Source: Streptomyces xinghaiensis S187 (GTDB lineage Bacteria; Actinomycetota; Actinomycetes; Streptomycetales; Streptomycetaceae). Taken from it: 64,000 nt of DNA. Both the position numbers and the translations under genes were made by a program. Within the stretch, counting starts at the first letter, position 1, and each line of letters opens with the position of its first letter. The DNA is taken from the NCBI RefSeq assembly GCF_000220705.2, contig NZ_CP023202.1, positions 5,734,501-5,798,500 on the forward strand, given 5' to 3'. Below the pieces are notes generated by a model that saw only the letters and a program-made list of their open reading frames with translations, did no database searches and was not told the DNA's origin. Of the stretch, positions 38,027 to 47,692 are shown one piece after another.

Positions 38027-39364
38027 ATGGCAGCGCACATCGGCCGACGGCTTCGCAGAGGAGCGGCCTCGACAGCCATCGCGGCAGTGGCGATGGCGGC
38101 GCTGACCGCCTCCCAGGCCCCGGGAACCCTGCCGTTCAAGGACCCCGACGTGCCCGCCGGTGCGCCTTCCGACGACCACCCCATCGACGGCGGATCGCCG
38201 TACCACACGGAACTGCCGCCGCTGCAGACCCCGGACAAGCCCGGCGCCTCCATAGACCTGCCGGGAGCCGGGGACCCGGACTCCGGCATACCGGCCACCG
38301 TCCTCGCCGCGTACAAGAGGGCCGAGGCGTCGCTCGCCGACACCAACCCGGGCTGCAACCTTCCCTGGGAACTGCTCGCCGCGATCGGCAAGGTGGAGTC
38401 CGGACAGGCCCGTGGCGGAGCCGTGGACGCCGAGGGCACCACCCTCAAGCCCATCCTCGGCCCGCAGCTCAACGGCAACGGCTTCGCCAACATCTCGGAC
38501 ACCGACGGCGGCACGTACGACAACGACACCGTGCACGACCGGGCCGTCGGCCCGATGCAGTTCATCCCGGGGACCTGGATGCGCTGGGGCGCCGACGGCA
38601 ACGGCGACGGCGCGAAGGACCCCAACAACATCTACGACGCGGCGCTCGCCGCCGGGCGCTACCTCTGCGCCGGCAACCGCGATCTGTCGGAGCCGGCCGA
38701 TCTCGAGGCCGCCATCCTCGGCTACAACCGCTCGCGGGAGTATCTGCGCACGGTCCTGTCCTGGCTGGAGTTCTACCGCAAGGGCACGCACGAGGTGCCC
38801 GACGGCACCGGTGTCCTGCCCCGCACCCCCGGCGCCGGCGCCTCGGACAGCGGCGGAACCGGCGGCTCCGGCGGCGGGGGCGGTTCGCAGAAGGACGACT
38901 CCGGTCGCGGTGACGGCAAGGACAACGGCTCGGAGAACGAGCAGAAGGACCCGGGCAAGGGCTCCGACGGCAAGGACGGCGAAACCGGCACGCCGACCCG
39001 GCCCGGCTCGCCCACCGCCACCGCCGGCGGAACCATCAGCCCCGGAGGGAGCCCTTCCTCCTCCGCGAGCTCGTCCCCGTCCGCGTCCCCCTCGGAGTCC
39101 GAACCGGAGGACGAGGAGAGCACGCCGCCCGCCGAGTGCCCCACCGAGTCGGCCTCCCCCTCACCGAGCGAAAGCTCGGGCTCCGCCGGCCCGGCGCCCA
39201 CCCCCAGCGGCAGCGGGTCGCCCTCGGCATCGCCCAGCGGCGAGCCCGGCGACGACCCCTGCGCCGACGAGGACGCCGGAGAGCAGAAGACCCCCGAGCC
39301 GGAGCCGAGTTCCTCGACCGGTTCGGTCCTCGGCGCCGCGCTGGCCCGGCTGACGTCCTTCTGA
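38027..39364 (+). CDS. Secreted lytic transglycosylase (MltB-like fold) with disordered tail
   Basis: The product is 445 residues. An Arg-rich N-terminus and hydrophobic segment (TAIAAVAMAALTASQA) give a signal peptide. The catalytic domain (about 85-260) has LPWELLAAIGKVESG with the presumed catalytic Glu, DRAVGPMQFIPGTWMRWG, and YDAALAAGRYLC followed by ILGYNRSREYL; it cleaves peptidoglycan glycan strands. The rest (about 265-445) is a long Gly/Ser/Lys/Asp then Pro/Ser/Glu-rich disordered tail ending in a short hydrophobic stretch (GSVLGAALARLTSF). The tail might span or bind the wall. A hairpin terminator follows. Confidence 0.9.
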   Translation: MAAHIGRRLRRGAASTAIAAVAMAALTASQAPGTLPFKDPDVPAGAPSDDHPIDGGSPYHTELPPLQTPDKPGASIDLPGAGDPDSGIPATVLAAYKRAEASLADTNPGCNLPWELLAAIGKVESGQARGGAVDAEGTTLKPILGPQLNGNGFANISDTDGGTYDNDTVHDRAVGPMQFIPGTWMRWGADGNGDGAKDPNNIYDAALAAGRYLCAGNRDLSEPADLEAAILGYNRSREYLRTVLSWLEFYRKGTHEVPDGTGVLPRTPGAGASDSGGTGGSGGGGGSQKDDSGRGDGKDNGSENEQKDPGKGSDGKDGETGTPTRPGSPTATAGGTISPGGSPSSSASSSPSASPSESEPEDEESTPPAECPTESASPSPSESSGSAGPAPTPSGSGSPSASPSGEPGDDPCADEDAGEQKTPEPEPSSSTGSVLGAALARLTSF

Positions 39365-39762
39365 GACCGCGCGGGCGACACCGCCCCCGCGCCGTGCGCC
39401 GCTCCCGGAGCCCGGCCGCCCCCTACGGCGGCCGGGCCCGTCCGTAACCTTCGCGGGCCGTCCGCGCGACCCTCCCCGGGCCCCGGGCCTGCCCGGCGCC
39501 CCTCCGGCGCGGCCGTGAACCGACCGGGCGAGGCCCCCGCGCGCATGCTGTGATCCGGTGCGGACGGGCAGCCGCCGGGCCCGCCCCGGCTGCTGGACGC
39601 GCGGACGCCCGGCGGCGCGGCCGTGCACGGACTCGCCCGCGGCGCGCCGCACCATGACCCGGAACGCGTCCTCCGGTGTGGCCTTCCCCGGAGGCCCGGT
39701 GGCGGAGGCGTCCCTGCCACCGCCCGCTCCGGCGAAGAGGCCTCACCGCCGGAACGTCCGCC
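39365..39762. other. Gap between convergent transglycosylase and hrpB genes
   Basis: There are 398 bases with a terminator hairpin near the start (39410-39437). In the remainder I see no supported gene or RNA. Confidence 0.5.
39410..39437. terminator. Terminator hairpin after lytic transglycosylase
   Basis: A perfect 11-bp stem GCCCGGCCGCC / GGCGGCCGGGC (39410-39420, 39427-39437) has a 6-base loop, 46 bases after the stop codon. Confidence 0.75.
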
Positions 39763-42405
39763 TCAGCGCCGGGTGTTGGTGCGCCGGGTGGGTTCCGCCG
39801 TGGCCGGGTCCTCCGGCCACGGGTGCCTCGGGTAGCGTCCGCGCAGCTCGGCGCGTACGGAGCGGTAGCCCTCGCGCCAGAAGGACGCCAGGTCCGCGGT
39901 CACCGCCGCCGGGCGCCCGGCGGGGGAGAGGAGGTGGACCAGCAGCGGCACCCGGCCGCCCGCGATCCGCGGTGTCTCCTGCCAGCCGAACAGCTCTTGG
40001 AGCTTCGCGGCCAGCACCGGCTGCGGGCCGCCGTAGTCGATCCGGACGCGGGAACCGCTCGGCACCGCGATCCGCTCCGGCGCCAGCTCGTCGAAGCGGG
40101 CGGCCTCGCCCGTGGCCCACGGCAGCAGGTGGGACAGGGCCCGGCCCGCGTCGGTGCGCTCCAGATCGGCCCGCCGCCGTGCCTTCTCCAGTGCGGACCC
40201 CAGCCACTCCTCCACACGGCCGGGCGCCAGCAGGGCCGCGTCGGAGACATCGGGCCAGGGGTCCCCCAGCTCCCGGTGGAGGAACGCCATCCGCTCCCGC
40301 AGCTGCCCGGCCTCCCGCGACCAGCGCAGCAGCCCCGGCCCCTCCCGCCGCAGACCGTCCAGCAGCGCGGCCCGCACGGCGTCCCGGTCCGGGGAGGACA
40401 GGGGGCGCGCGGAAAGTTCGAGCGCCCCCAACCGTTCCACCCGGCGCGCCACGACATCGCCCCGCTCCGCCGACCAGACGACCTCCTCCCCGGCCGCGTA
40501 CAGCGGCGCGGCAGCCCACCGTGCGGTCTCCTCGCCGATGACCGCGGCCAGCCGTACCCGCGCCGATGCCGCCGCGACCGGCCGGTCGGCGACGGCGACG
40601 GCGAGCCACTCGGCGGTCCCCAGCCGCGAGCCCTCGCCCAGCTCCGCTCCGGTGCCCGAGGCCATCAGACAGGTGCCCGTCCCGCGCCGCCGCGCCACCC
40701 GTTCCGGGAACGCGAGCGCGGCCACCAGCCCGGCGGCCCCGTCGTCCGAGAGCCCGCCACCGCCGGTTCCGCCGCCAACGCCGCCGGTTCCGCCGCCACC
40801 GGAGGTCCGGCCGCCCGCGTTCACGGCGCTCTCCAGGCGCCGCACCTCGCGCCGCCAGCGCGCCGCGTAAGCGCCCTGACCGCCCTGACCGCCCGCCCCG
40901 CTCCGGCCGCCGCCGTCCCGGTGGCCGCCGCCTCCGCGCACCGCACGCCACACCGCCGCGAGATCGTCGCCGAGCGCACGCGGCGGTTCCTCCGACAGCA
41001 GGGCCACCAACTCGGCGGCCCGGCGCGCACCCACCTCCCGCGCGCCGTCCAGAAGCGCCCGCGCCAGGCGCGGATGCAGGCCCAGCCGGGCCATCCGGAG
41101 GCCCCGTTCCGTCGGCCGGCCGTTCTCGTCCACCGCCCCGACCGCGGTCAGCACCTCCCGCGCCGCCGCCATCGCCCCGGCAGGCGGCGGATCCGGCAGG
41201 GCGAGCGACGACGCGTCGGGATCGCCCCAGCAGGCGGCGTGCAGCGCGAACGGTGCCAGGTCCGCCACCGCGATCTCCGGCGACGGACTGCGCGGCAGCC
41301 GCCCGTCCTCGGCCTCCGCCCAGCAGCGGTAGGCCCGGCCGGGCGCCTCGCGGCCGGCGCGCCCCGCCCGCTGGACCGCGGACGCGGCCGAGACCCGTAC
41401 GGTCGTCAGCGCCCCCAGCCCGCGCCCGTGGTCCATCCGGGGCTCCCGCGCCAGCCCGGAGTCCACGACCGTGCGCACTCCCGGCACCGTCAGGCTCGAC
41501 TCGGCGACCGACGTGGTCAGCACCACGCGCCGACGCTCCCCGCTCCCGCGCAGCACCGCCTCCTGGACGGCCGCCGGGGCCTGCCCGTGCAACTGCAGGA
41601 CCTCGGCTCCGGGCCCGTCCAGCATGCCGGCGACCCGCGCGATCTCCCCGACGCCGGGGAGGAAGCACAGCACGTCGCCGTCCGTGTCCCGCAGCGCGGT
41701 CCGCACGGTCGCGGCGACGTGTTCCAGCAGCGCCGGGTCGACGCGGGTGCCGTGCGGCGGGCGCACCGGCCGCGGCGGCGGCGCGTACGCGACCGTCACC
41801 GGGTGCGCCCGGCCCTCCGCCCGGACGGCCGGCGCCGGGCCCCCGCCCTCCGGGCCGCCGAGCAGCCGCGACCAGGCGGCGGCGTCCGTCGTCGCGGAGG
41901 CGGCGACCAGCCACAGCCCGGGCCTGAGCGCCGCCCGGACGTCCAGCAGGAAGGCGGCGGCGGTGTCGGCGTCCAGATGCCGCTCATGGCATTCGTCGAG
42001 CAGGACGGCGTCCACCCCGGGCAGCTCCGGATCGCGCTGGAGCCGCTGGAGCAGCACACCCGTCGTGACCACCTCCACGACGGTCTCCCGGCCCGCCCGG
42101 CGCTCACCGCGCACCGTGAAGCCGACCCGGCCGCCCACGTCCTCGCCCAGCAGCCAGGCCATGCGGCGTGCGGCCGCCCGCACCGCCATCCGGCGCGGCT
42201 CGGCCACCAGCACCCGCCGCGGTTCCGGGTAGCCGCCGGGTGCGAGCTCGGGCACCAGTCCGGCCAGCGCCAGCGGCACCAGTGTCGTCTTGCCGGTGCC
42301 GGGCGGGGCCTCGAGCACGGCGGCGCCGCGCTCCCGGAGCGCTTCCAGCAGCTCGGGGACGGCGGTGCGGACGGGCAGGTCGAACAGGGCGTCGGTCCGG
42401 ATCAC
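39763..42405 (-). CDS. hrpB: ATP-dependent helicase HrpB (DEAH/RHA)
   Basis: The product is 880 residues from GTG 42405. RecA-like domain 1 has Walker A EAPPGTGKTT, VAEPRRMAVRAAARRMA, DECHERH (motif II, DExH) and VAASATTD (motif III). Domain 2 has VVLTTSVAESSLTVPGV and QRAGRAGREAPG (motif VI). Helicase-associated and HrpB C-terminal domains follow (PWATGEAARFDELAPERIAVPSGSRVRIDY, LVHLLSPAGRPAAVTADLASFW). A Gly-rich stretch near residue 550 is a low-complexity insert. HrpB proteins are widespread and their substrate is still unclear. The gap to the upstream methyltransferase gene is 145 bases. Confidence 0.93.
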   Translation of the reverse strand: MIRTDALFDLPVRTAVPELLEALRERGAAVLEAPPGTGKTTLVPLALAGLVPELAPGGYPEPRRVLVAEPRRMAVRAAARRMAWLLGEDVGGRVGFTVRGERRAGRETVVEVVTTGVLLQRLQRDPELPGVDAVLLDECHERHLDADTAAAFLLDVRAALRPGLWLVAASATTDAAAWSRLLGGPEGGGPAPAVRAEGRAHPVTVAYAPPPRPVRPPHGTRVDPALLEHVAATVRTALRDTDGDVLCFLPGVGEIARVAGMLDGPGAEVLQLHGQAPAAVQEAVLRGSGERRRVVLTTSVAESSLTVPGVRTVVDSGLAREPRMDHGRGLGALTTVRVSAASAVQRAGRAGREAPGRAYRCWAEAEDGRLPRSPSPEIAVADLAPFALHAACWGDPDASSLALPDPPPAGAMAAAREVLTAVGAVDENGRPTERGLRMARLGLHPRLARALLDGAREVGARRAAELVALLSEEPPRALGDDLAAVWRAVRGGGGHRDGGGRSGAGGQGGQGAYAARWRREVRRLESAVNAGGRTSGGGGTGGVGGGTGGGGLSDDGAAGLVAALAFPERVARRRGTGTCLMASGTGAELGEGSRLGTAEWLAVAVADRPVAAASARVRLAAVIGEETARWAAAPLYAAGEEVVWSAERGDVVARRVERLGALELSARPLSSPDRDAVRAALLDGLRREGPGLLRWSREAGQLRERMAFLHRELGDPWPDVSDAALLAPGRVEEWLGSALEKARRRADLERTDAGRALSHLLPWATGEAARFDELAPERIAVPSGSRVRIDYGGPQPVLAAKLQELFGWQETPRIAGGRVPLLVHLLSPAGRPAAVTADLASFWREGYRSVRAELRGRYPRHPWPEDPATAEPTRRTNTRR

Positions 42406-42550
42406 GCCCCCAGTCTCCCGGACCGGGCGGCCGCCCCGCGGCCCCGGGCGGGCCCCGGGGCACACGCCCGGCGACGGCCGGGCCCGGCGCTCCGCGCGAG
42501 GCCTCCCGTGCCGTGCGCCGGGGGAGGGAGGAGGGCGAGCCCCCGCCGCC

Positions 42551-43420
42551 TCAGTCCCGCGTGCAGACGAAGACCGCCGTGCCCGGGATCAGCCGCCCCC
42601 GCAGCGGGGACCAGCCGCCCCACTCCTGGGTGTTCCAGTCCGGCCACTCCGGCTCGACCAGGTCCACCAGCCGGAAACCCGCCGCGACCACGTCCCGTAC
42701 CCGGTCGCCGACCGTGCGGTGGTGCTCCACGTAGACGGCGTTCCCCCGCTCGTCCTCCTCGACGTAGGGCGTGCGGTCGAAGTACGACGCGGCGACCGAC
42801 AGCCCTTCCGGCCCCGGCTCGTCGGGGAAGGCCCACCGCAGCGGGTGCGTGACGGAGAAGACCCACCGTCCGCCCGGCCGCAGCACCCGGCGCACCTCCC
42901 GCATCACCCGCACCGGGTCGGCGACGAACGGGATCGCCCCGTAGGCCGAGCAGGCCAGGTCGAAGGAGCCGTCGGCGAAGGGCAGCGCCCCGGCGTCGGC
43001 CTGGACCAGCGCCACCGGGCCGGCGGGACCCGGGCCCGCACCGGAGGCCCCGCCCGCCGCCGGACCCGCGCCGGAGCCGGAGGCGAACCGCAGGGCGTGC
43101 CGCAGTTGCCGGTGCGAGAGGTCGAGGGCCACCGGCCGCGCGCCCTGTGCCGCCAGCCACCGGGAGCACTGGGCCGCGCCGGCGCCGATCTCCAGTACCT
43201 CCCGGCCCCGGAGCCCGGCGGCCGGTCCCAGCAGGGCGGCCTCGGCCTCGTCCAGGCCCTCCGGGCCCCAGACGAAACGGTCGTCGCCGAGGAAGGCCCC
43301 GTGCTCGTCCTGGTAGTCGTCGGCGTTCCGGTCCCACCAGCCGCGGCTCGCCCGGCTGCTCTCCGCCTCACCGGTGGCGCGCCGTGTCGCCGTCGCTTCC
43401 GGTCCGTCCTCTTGGTTCAT
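42551..43420 (-). CDS. Class I SAM-dependent methyltransferase
   Basis: The product is 289 residues. The Rossmann methyltransferase motifs are VLEIGAGAAQCSRWLA (motif I, about residues 74-89), PVALDLSHRQL (ribose-binding acidic residue), ADAGALPFADGSFDLACS (motifs II-III) and VRRVLRPGGRWVFSVTHPLRW. A Gly/Ala/Pro-rich insert lies at about 115-135. The substrate is unknown. It is transcribed toward hrpB and divergent from rpsA. Confidence 0.88.
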   Translation of the reverse strand: MNQEDGPEATATRRATGEAESSRASRGWWDRNADDYQDEHGAFLGDDRFVWGPEGLDEAEAALLGPAAGLRGREVLEIGAGAAQCSRWLAAQGARPVALDLSHRQLRHALRFASGSGAGPAAGGASGAGPGPAGPVALVQADAGALPFADGSFDLACSAYGAIPFVADPVRVMREVRRVLRPGGRWVFSVTHPLRWAFPDEPGPEGLSVAASYFDRTPYVEEDERGNAVYVEHHRTVGDRVRDVVAAGFRLVDLVEPEWPDWNTQEWGGWSPLRGRLIPGTAVFVCTRD

Positions 43421-43571
43421 CGCGCCCGTCGTCGTAGTCTTCCGTCCAACCCGCTGCCACGCGGTGCCGGCGGCTCCCGTCGGGGCCGTGCGGGCGCGTG
43501 TGGTGCGGTTCTGCCGTGAGCGGATATCTGCCGGGTTTGGGAGTTTCCACCCATCCTGCGCTCTTCGTGCA

Positions 43572-43600
43572 TTGACCCTGTCCGGCTGCCCCCGTATGCT
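43572..43600 (+). promoter_or_regulatory. Candidate HrdB-type promoter of rpsA
   Basis: TTGACC (43572-43577), a 17-base spacer and TATGCT (43595-43600) closely match the vegetative sigma consensus. Transcription would start near 43607, giving an rpsA leader of about 190 bases. Confidence 0.7.
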
Positions 43601-43799
43601 ACAAGTTGCGCTGCGGGCCTGCGCGCCTCAGACAGAGCAGGTCGCGCTCGCATCTGTTGCATGTCCCCTCGGTCGTCGGGACGCCGGTTCTTCCCCAGGA
43701 AGTAGGGCGTTCCAGGGCTGTCCGGCTTCGGCGGTGCGATACGGGTTCTCGGCGTAGCAGTATCTACGACACCATGTCCGTACCGGAGCCCTTTCCCAC

Positions 43800-45320
43800 A
43801 TGACGAGCAGCACCGAGGCAACCCGCACCACCCCGCAGGTGGCGGTCAACGACATCGGTTCCGAGGAAGAATTCCTCGCCGCGATCGATGAGACGATCAA
43901 GTACTTCAACGACGGCGACATCGTCGACGGCGTGATCGTGAAGGTCGACCGGGACGAGGTCCTGCTCGACATCGGTTACAAGACCGAAGGCGTCATCCCC
44001 TCCCGCGAGCTCTCGATCAAGCACGACGTCGACCCGAACGAGGTCGTGGCCGTCGGTGACGAGATCGAGGCCCTGGTTCTCCAGAAGGAGGACAAGGAAG
44101 GCCGCCTGATCCTGTCGAAGAAGCGCGCCCAGTACGAGCGCGCCTGGGGGACGATCGAGAAGATCAAGGAAGAGGACGGGATCGTCACCGGTACGGTCAT
44201 CGAGGTCGTCAAGGGTGGTCTCATCCTCGACATCGGCCTCCGTGGCTTCCTCCCGGCGTCCCTCGTCGAGATGCGCCGCGTCCGCGACCTCCAGCCCTAC
44301 GTGGGCAAGGAGCTCGAGGCGAAGATCATCGAGCTGGACAAGAACCGCAACAACGTGGTCCTGTCCCGCCGTGCCTGGCTGGAGCAGACGCAGAGCGAGG
44401 TCCGCCAGACCTTCCTCACCACCCTGCAGAAGGGCCAGGTGCGCTCCGGCGTCGTCTCCTCGATCGTCAACTTCGGCGCCTTCGTGGACCTCGGCGGCGT
44501 CGACGGTCTGGTCCACGTCTCCGAGCTGTCCTGGAAGCACATCGACCACCCCTCCGAGGTCGTCGAGGTCGGCCAGGAGGTCACGGTCGAGGTCCTGGAC
44601 GTCGACATGGACCGCGAGCGCGTCTCCCTGTCGCTGAAGGCGACCCAGGAAGACCCGTGGCAGCAGTTCGCCCGGACCCACCAGATCGGCCAGGTCGTCC
44701 CCGGCAAGGTCACCAAGCTCGTCCCGTTCGGCGCGTTCGTCCGCGTCGACGAGGGCATCGAGGGCCTGGTGCACATCTCCGAGCTGGCCGAGCGCCACGT
44801 GGAGATTCCGGAGCAGGTCGTCCAGGTCAACGACGAGATCTTCGTCAAGGTCATCGACATCGACCTCGAGCGCCGCCGCATCAGCCTCTCGCTGAAGCAG
44901 GCCAACGAGGCCTTCGGTGCCGACCCGACGGCGGTCGAGTTCGACCCGACCCTGTACGGCATGGCCGCGTCCTACGACGACCAGGGCAACTACATCTACC
45001 CCGAGGGCTTCGACCCGGAGGCCAACGACTGGCTGCCGGGTTACGAGAAGCAGCGCGAGGAGTGGGAGCGCCAGTACGCCGAGGCGCAGCAGCGCTTCGA
45101 GCAGCACCAGGCGCAGGTCGTCAAGTCCCGCGAGGCCGACGAGCAGGCCGCGGCCGAGGGCGCTGCCGCCCCGGCCCCGGGTGCCGGCGCGGGTACCGGC
45201 GGTGGCGGTGCGGCCGGTGGCGGTTCGTACTCCTCCGAGTCCGCGGACAACTCCGGCGCCCTGGCGTCGGACGAGGCGCTGGCGGCGCTCCGCGAGAAGC
45301 TGGCCGGCGGACAGAGCTGA
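43800..45320 (+). CDS. rpsA: 30S ribosomal protein S1
   Basis: The product is 506 residues. Four S1 RNA-binding repeats are visible: about 36-105 (GDIVDGVIVKVDRDEVLLDIGYKTEGVIP), 122-190 (GIVTGTVIEVVKGGLILDIGLRGFLP), 207-280 (GQVRSGVVSSIVNFGAFVDLGGVDGLVHVSELSW) and 294-365 (GQVVPGKVTKLVPFGAFVRVDEGIEGLVHISELAE). The C-terminal about 130 residues are acidic, then Ala/Gly-rich, as in actinomycete S1. It helps mRNA docking on the 30S subunit. A 190-base leader and a strong promoter lie upstream, and a UUCG hairpin terminator follows. Confidence 0.96.
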   Translation: MTSSTEATRTTPQVAVNDIGSEEEFLAAIDETIKYFNDGDIVDGVIVKVDRDEVLLDIGYKTEGVIPSRELSIKHDVDPNEVVAVGDEIEALVLQKEDKEGRLILSKKRAQYERAWGTIEKIKEEDGIVTGTVIEVVKGGLILDIGLRGFLPASLVEMRRVRDLQPYVGKELEAKIIELDKNRNNVVLSRRAWLEQTQSEVRQTFLTTLQKGQVRSGVVSSIVNFGAFVDLGGVDGLVHVSELSWKHIDHPSEVVEVGQEVTVEVLDVDMDRERVSLSLKATQEDPWQQFARTHQIGQVVPGKVTKLVPFGAFVRVDEGIEGLVHISELAERHVEIPEQVVQVNDEIFVKVIDIDLERRRISLSLKQANEAFGADPTAVEFDPTLYGMAASYDDQGNYIYPEGFDPEANDWLPGYEKQREEWERQYAEAQQRFEQHQAQVVKSREADEQAAAEGAAAPAPGAGAGTGGGGAAGGGSYSSESADNSGALASDEALAALREKLAGGQS

Positions 45321-45367
45321 CGCCCGGTCAACCAGGTCGTCCCGGCCGGCAGGCCGGACAGCCGAAC

Positions 45368-45405
45368 GGCGAGGCCCGTTCCCCTTCGGGGGAGCGGGCC
45401 TCGCC
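45368..45405 (+). terminator. rpsA terminator with TTCG loop
   Basis: A 17-bp stem (45368-45384 with 45389-45405, one G-T wobble) closes a TTCG tetraloop, 48 bases after the rpsA stop. Confidence 0.85.
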
Positions 45406-45516
45406 GCGTCCGGCCCGGAGGTGTCCGGCGCCCGGCCGGGGCGGGTCCGGGCCCGTCCGGGGGAATGCGGGTACCGCGGCCGGTGTTGACCGCACAGGAA
45501 CGAGGAGGAACGGACT

Positions 45517-46458
45517 GTGCAGGATCCCCAGAGTTTGTACACGTGGGACCCGGACGGGCTCCCGGCCGCCGACGCGCTCAACACCCGGGACTCGGCCGGG
45601 CTGACGATGCTGTACCACTTCGAGGGGTACATCGACGCGGGCGACACCGGCGACCAGATCGTGGAGCGGCTGCTCGACGGCCTGCCCCGGCAGACCGTGG
45701 CCCGGTTCGACGCCGACCGGCTCATCGACTACCGCGCCCGGCGCCCTCTGCTCACCTTCGAGCGCGACCGCTGGACCGCCTACGACACGCCGAAGCTGGC
45801 GCTGTACCTGGTGCGGGACGCCACCGCCGCGCCGTTCCTGCTGCTCGCCGGCCCCGAACCGGACGTCGAGTGGGAGCGGTTCGCCGCGGCCGTCCGGCAG
45901 ATCGTCGAACGTCTCGGCGTCCGGCTCTCGGTGAACTTCCACGGCATACCCATGGGCGTGCCGCACACCCGGCCCGTCGGCATCACCCCGCACGGCAACC
46001 GGGTGGACCTGGTGCCGGGCCACGGCGGGCTGTTCGAGGAGGCGCAGGTGCCCGGGAGCGCCGAGGCGCTGGTCGAGTTCCGGCTCGCGCAGGCCGGTCA
46101 CGACGTGCTGGGCGTCGCCGCCCACGTACCGCACTACCTGGCCCGTTCGCCCTACCCCGACGCGGCGCTCACCGTGCTGGAGGCCGTCACGGCGGCCACC
46201 GGACTGGTGCTGCCCGGGGTGGCGCACGCGCTCCGCAGCGAGGCGCACCGCACCCAGGCCGAGATCGAACGCCAGCTCGGGCAGGGGGACGAGGAACTGG
46301 TGGCGCTCGTCCAGGGGCTGGAGCACCAGTACGACGCCGCCGCCGGGGGCGAGACCCGCGGCAACCTCGTCGCCGAGGCGACCCCGCTGCCGTCGGCGGA
46401 GGAACTGGCCGGGGAGTTCGAACGCTTTCTCGCCGAGCGTGAGGGGAACGACGGCTGA
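45517..46458 (+). CDS. PAC2-family protein
   Basis: The product is 313 residues from GTG 45517 behind a strong AGGAGGAA. It belongs to the PAC2 superfamily (proteasome assembly chaperone 2-like): LTMLYHFEGYIDAGDTGDQIVERLL, FDADRLIDYRARRPLL, HGIPMGVPHTRP and GVAAHVPHYLARSPYPDAALTVLEAV. The C-terminal about 80 residues are helical (possible coiled coil). In actinomycetes its function is not established. It lies 58 bases before coaE on the same strand and may share its transcript. Confidence 0.9.
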   Translation: MQDPQSLYTWDPDGLPAADALNTRDSAGLTMLYHFEGYIDAGDTGDQIVERLLDGLPRQTVARFDADRLIDYRARRPLLTFERDRWTAYDTPKLALYLVRDATAAPFLLLAGPEPDVEWERFAAAVRQIVERLGVRLSVNFHGIPMGVPHTRPVGITPHGNRVDLVPGHGGLFEEAQVPGSAEALVEFRLAQAGHDVLGVAAHVPHYLARSPYPDAALTVLEAVTAATGLVLPGVAHALRSEAHRTQAEIERQLGQGDEELVALVQGLEHQYDAAAGGETRGNLVAEATPLPSAEELAGEFERFLAEREGNDG

Positions 46459-46510
46459 CCGCCGCCGGACGCCGCCGTCCGCGCCCCGTACCGCCCGGTA
46501 GGCTGACCTC

Positions 46511-47128
46511 ATGCTGAAGGTGGGTCTGACCGGCGGTATCGGCGCGGGCAAGAGCGAGGTGTCCCGGCTCCTCGCCTCGTACGGCGCGGTGGTCGTGGAC
46601 GCCGACAAGATCGCGCGGGAGGTCGTCGAGCCCGGCACCCCCGGACTGGCCGCGGTCGTCGCCGAGTTCGGCCCGGAGATCCTCACGGAGGACGGCGACC
46701 TGGACCGGCCCCGGCTCGGCGGTGTCGTCTTCGCCGACCCGGAGCGCCTCAAGGCGCTCAACGCGATCGTGCACCCGCTCGTCGGCGCCCGTTCCGCCGA
46801 ACTGGAGTCCGCCGCGGGCGAGGACGCCGTCGTCGTCCACGACGTCCCGCTGCTCGCCGAGAACGGACTCGCCCCGCTCTACGACCTGGTCGTCGTGGTC
46901 GACGCCGCCCCGGAGACCCAGCTCGACCGGCTCGTGCGGCGGCGCGGCATGTCGGAGGAGGAGGCGCGCTCCCGGATGGCCGCGCAGGCCGACAGGGAGC
47001 AGCGCAAGGCCGTCGCCGATCTGGTCATCGACAACGACGGCCCGATCGAGGCGCTGGAACCCCAGGTCAGGGCGGTGTGGGAAGAACTCCTGCGGCGCGA
47101 GCGGGCCACGCGCACCGCCGCCGGCTGA
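46511..47128 (+). CDS. coaE: Dephospho-CoA kinase
   Basis: The product is 205 residues. The P-loop GLTGGIGAGKSEVSRLL (about residues 5-21), VVDADKIAREVVEPG, the lid-region RLVRRRGMSEEEARSRMAAQ and DLVIDNDGPIE are diagnostic. It performs the last step of coenzyme A synthesis, phosphorylating the 3'-OH of dephospho-CoA. Confidence 0.95.
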   Translation: MLKVGLTGGIGAGKSEVSRLLASYGAVVVDADKIAREVVEPGTPGLAAVVAEFGPEILTEDGDLDRPRLGGVVFADPERLKALNAIVHPLVGARSAELESAAGEDAVVVHDVPLLAENGLAPLYDLVVVVDAAPETQLDRLVRRRGMSEEEARSRMAAQADREQRKAVADLVIDNDGPIEALEPQVRAVWEELLRRERATRTAAG

Positions 47129-47271
47129 GCGGACCCCACGCGGCCGGGGCGGGCACCGGGGGCCGCGGTGGCCGCCGCGCGGGAATGACGGCCCCGGGGC
47201 CGGTGTTGTGGGAGACCGTACGGAGCTCGCCGCGGCCGCCGCGCCGCCGCCCGCTCCGGGAAGGAGAGACC

Positions 47272-47634
47272 GTGACCGCGCGCACCCCCGAGAACACCGT
47301 CATCCAGTACCGTGCCGCCGAGCAGCTGCTGGCCGCCCGCGACCCGCAGGGCGCCGTCAAGCTGCTGGACTCCGTCGTCACGGCCCACCCGGAGAACACC
47401 GCGGCCCGGCTGCTGCGCGCCCGTGCCTTCTTCCACGCCGCCCAGCTCCGCCCGGCCGAGCTGGAGTTCCAGGTCGTTCTGGAGCGCGAACCGGACAACG
47501 CCTTCGCGCACTTCGCGCTGGCCCGCACCCTGCAGCGCGCCGACCGCCCGGCCGAGGCCACCCGGCACTTCCGGCTCGCCGCGGCCCTCGACCCCCGGCC
47601 GGACTACCTCGCCGCCGCGGGCTTCGGCGGCTGA
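47272..47634 (+). CDS. Tetratricopeptide repeat protein
   Basis: The product is 120 residues from GTG 47272 behind GGGAAGGAGAG. About three TPR helices pairs fill the protein (EQLLAARDPQGAVKLLDSVV; AARLLRARAFFHAAQLRPAELEFQVVLEREPDNAFAHFALARTLQ; AEATRHFRLAAALDP), each ending in the A-x-D/E-P turn. It is a small protein-interaction scaffold with no obvious partner. It is transcribed like coaE, 143 bases downstream. Confidence 0.85.
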   Translation: MTARTPENTVIQYRAAEQLLAARDPQGAVKLLDSVVTAHPENTAARLLRARAFFHAAQLRPAELEFQVVLEREPDNAFAHFALARTLQRADRPAEATRHFRLAAALDPRPDYLAAAGFGG

Positions 47635-47692
47635 CGCCGGCCTCGCCGCTGCGGGTGACGGCCACCGCTCCGGGGACACGGCCGGCCGGGTT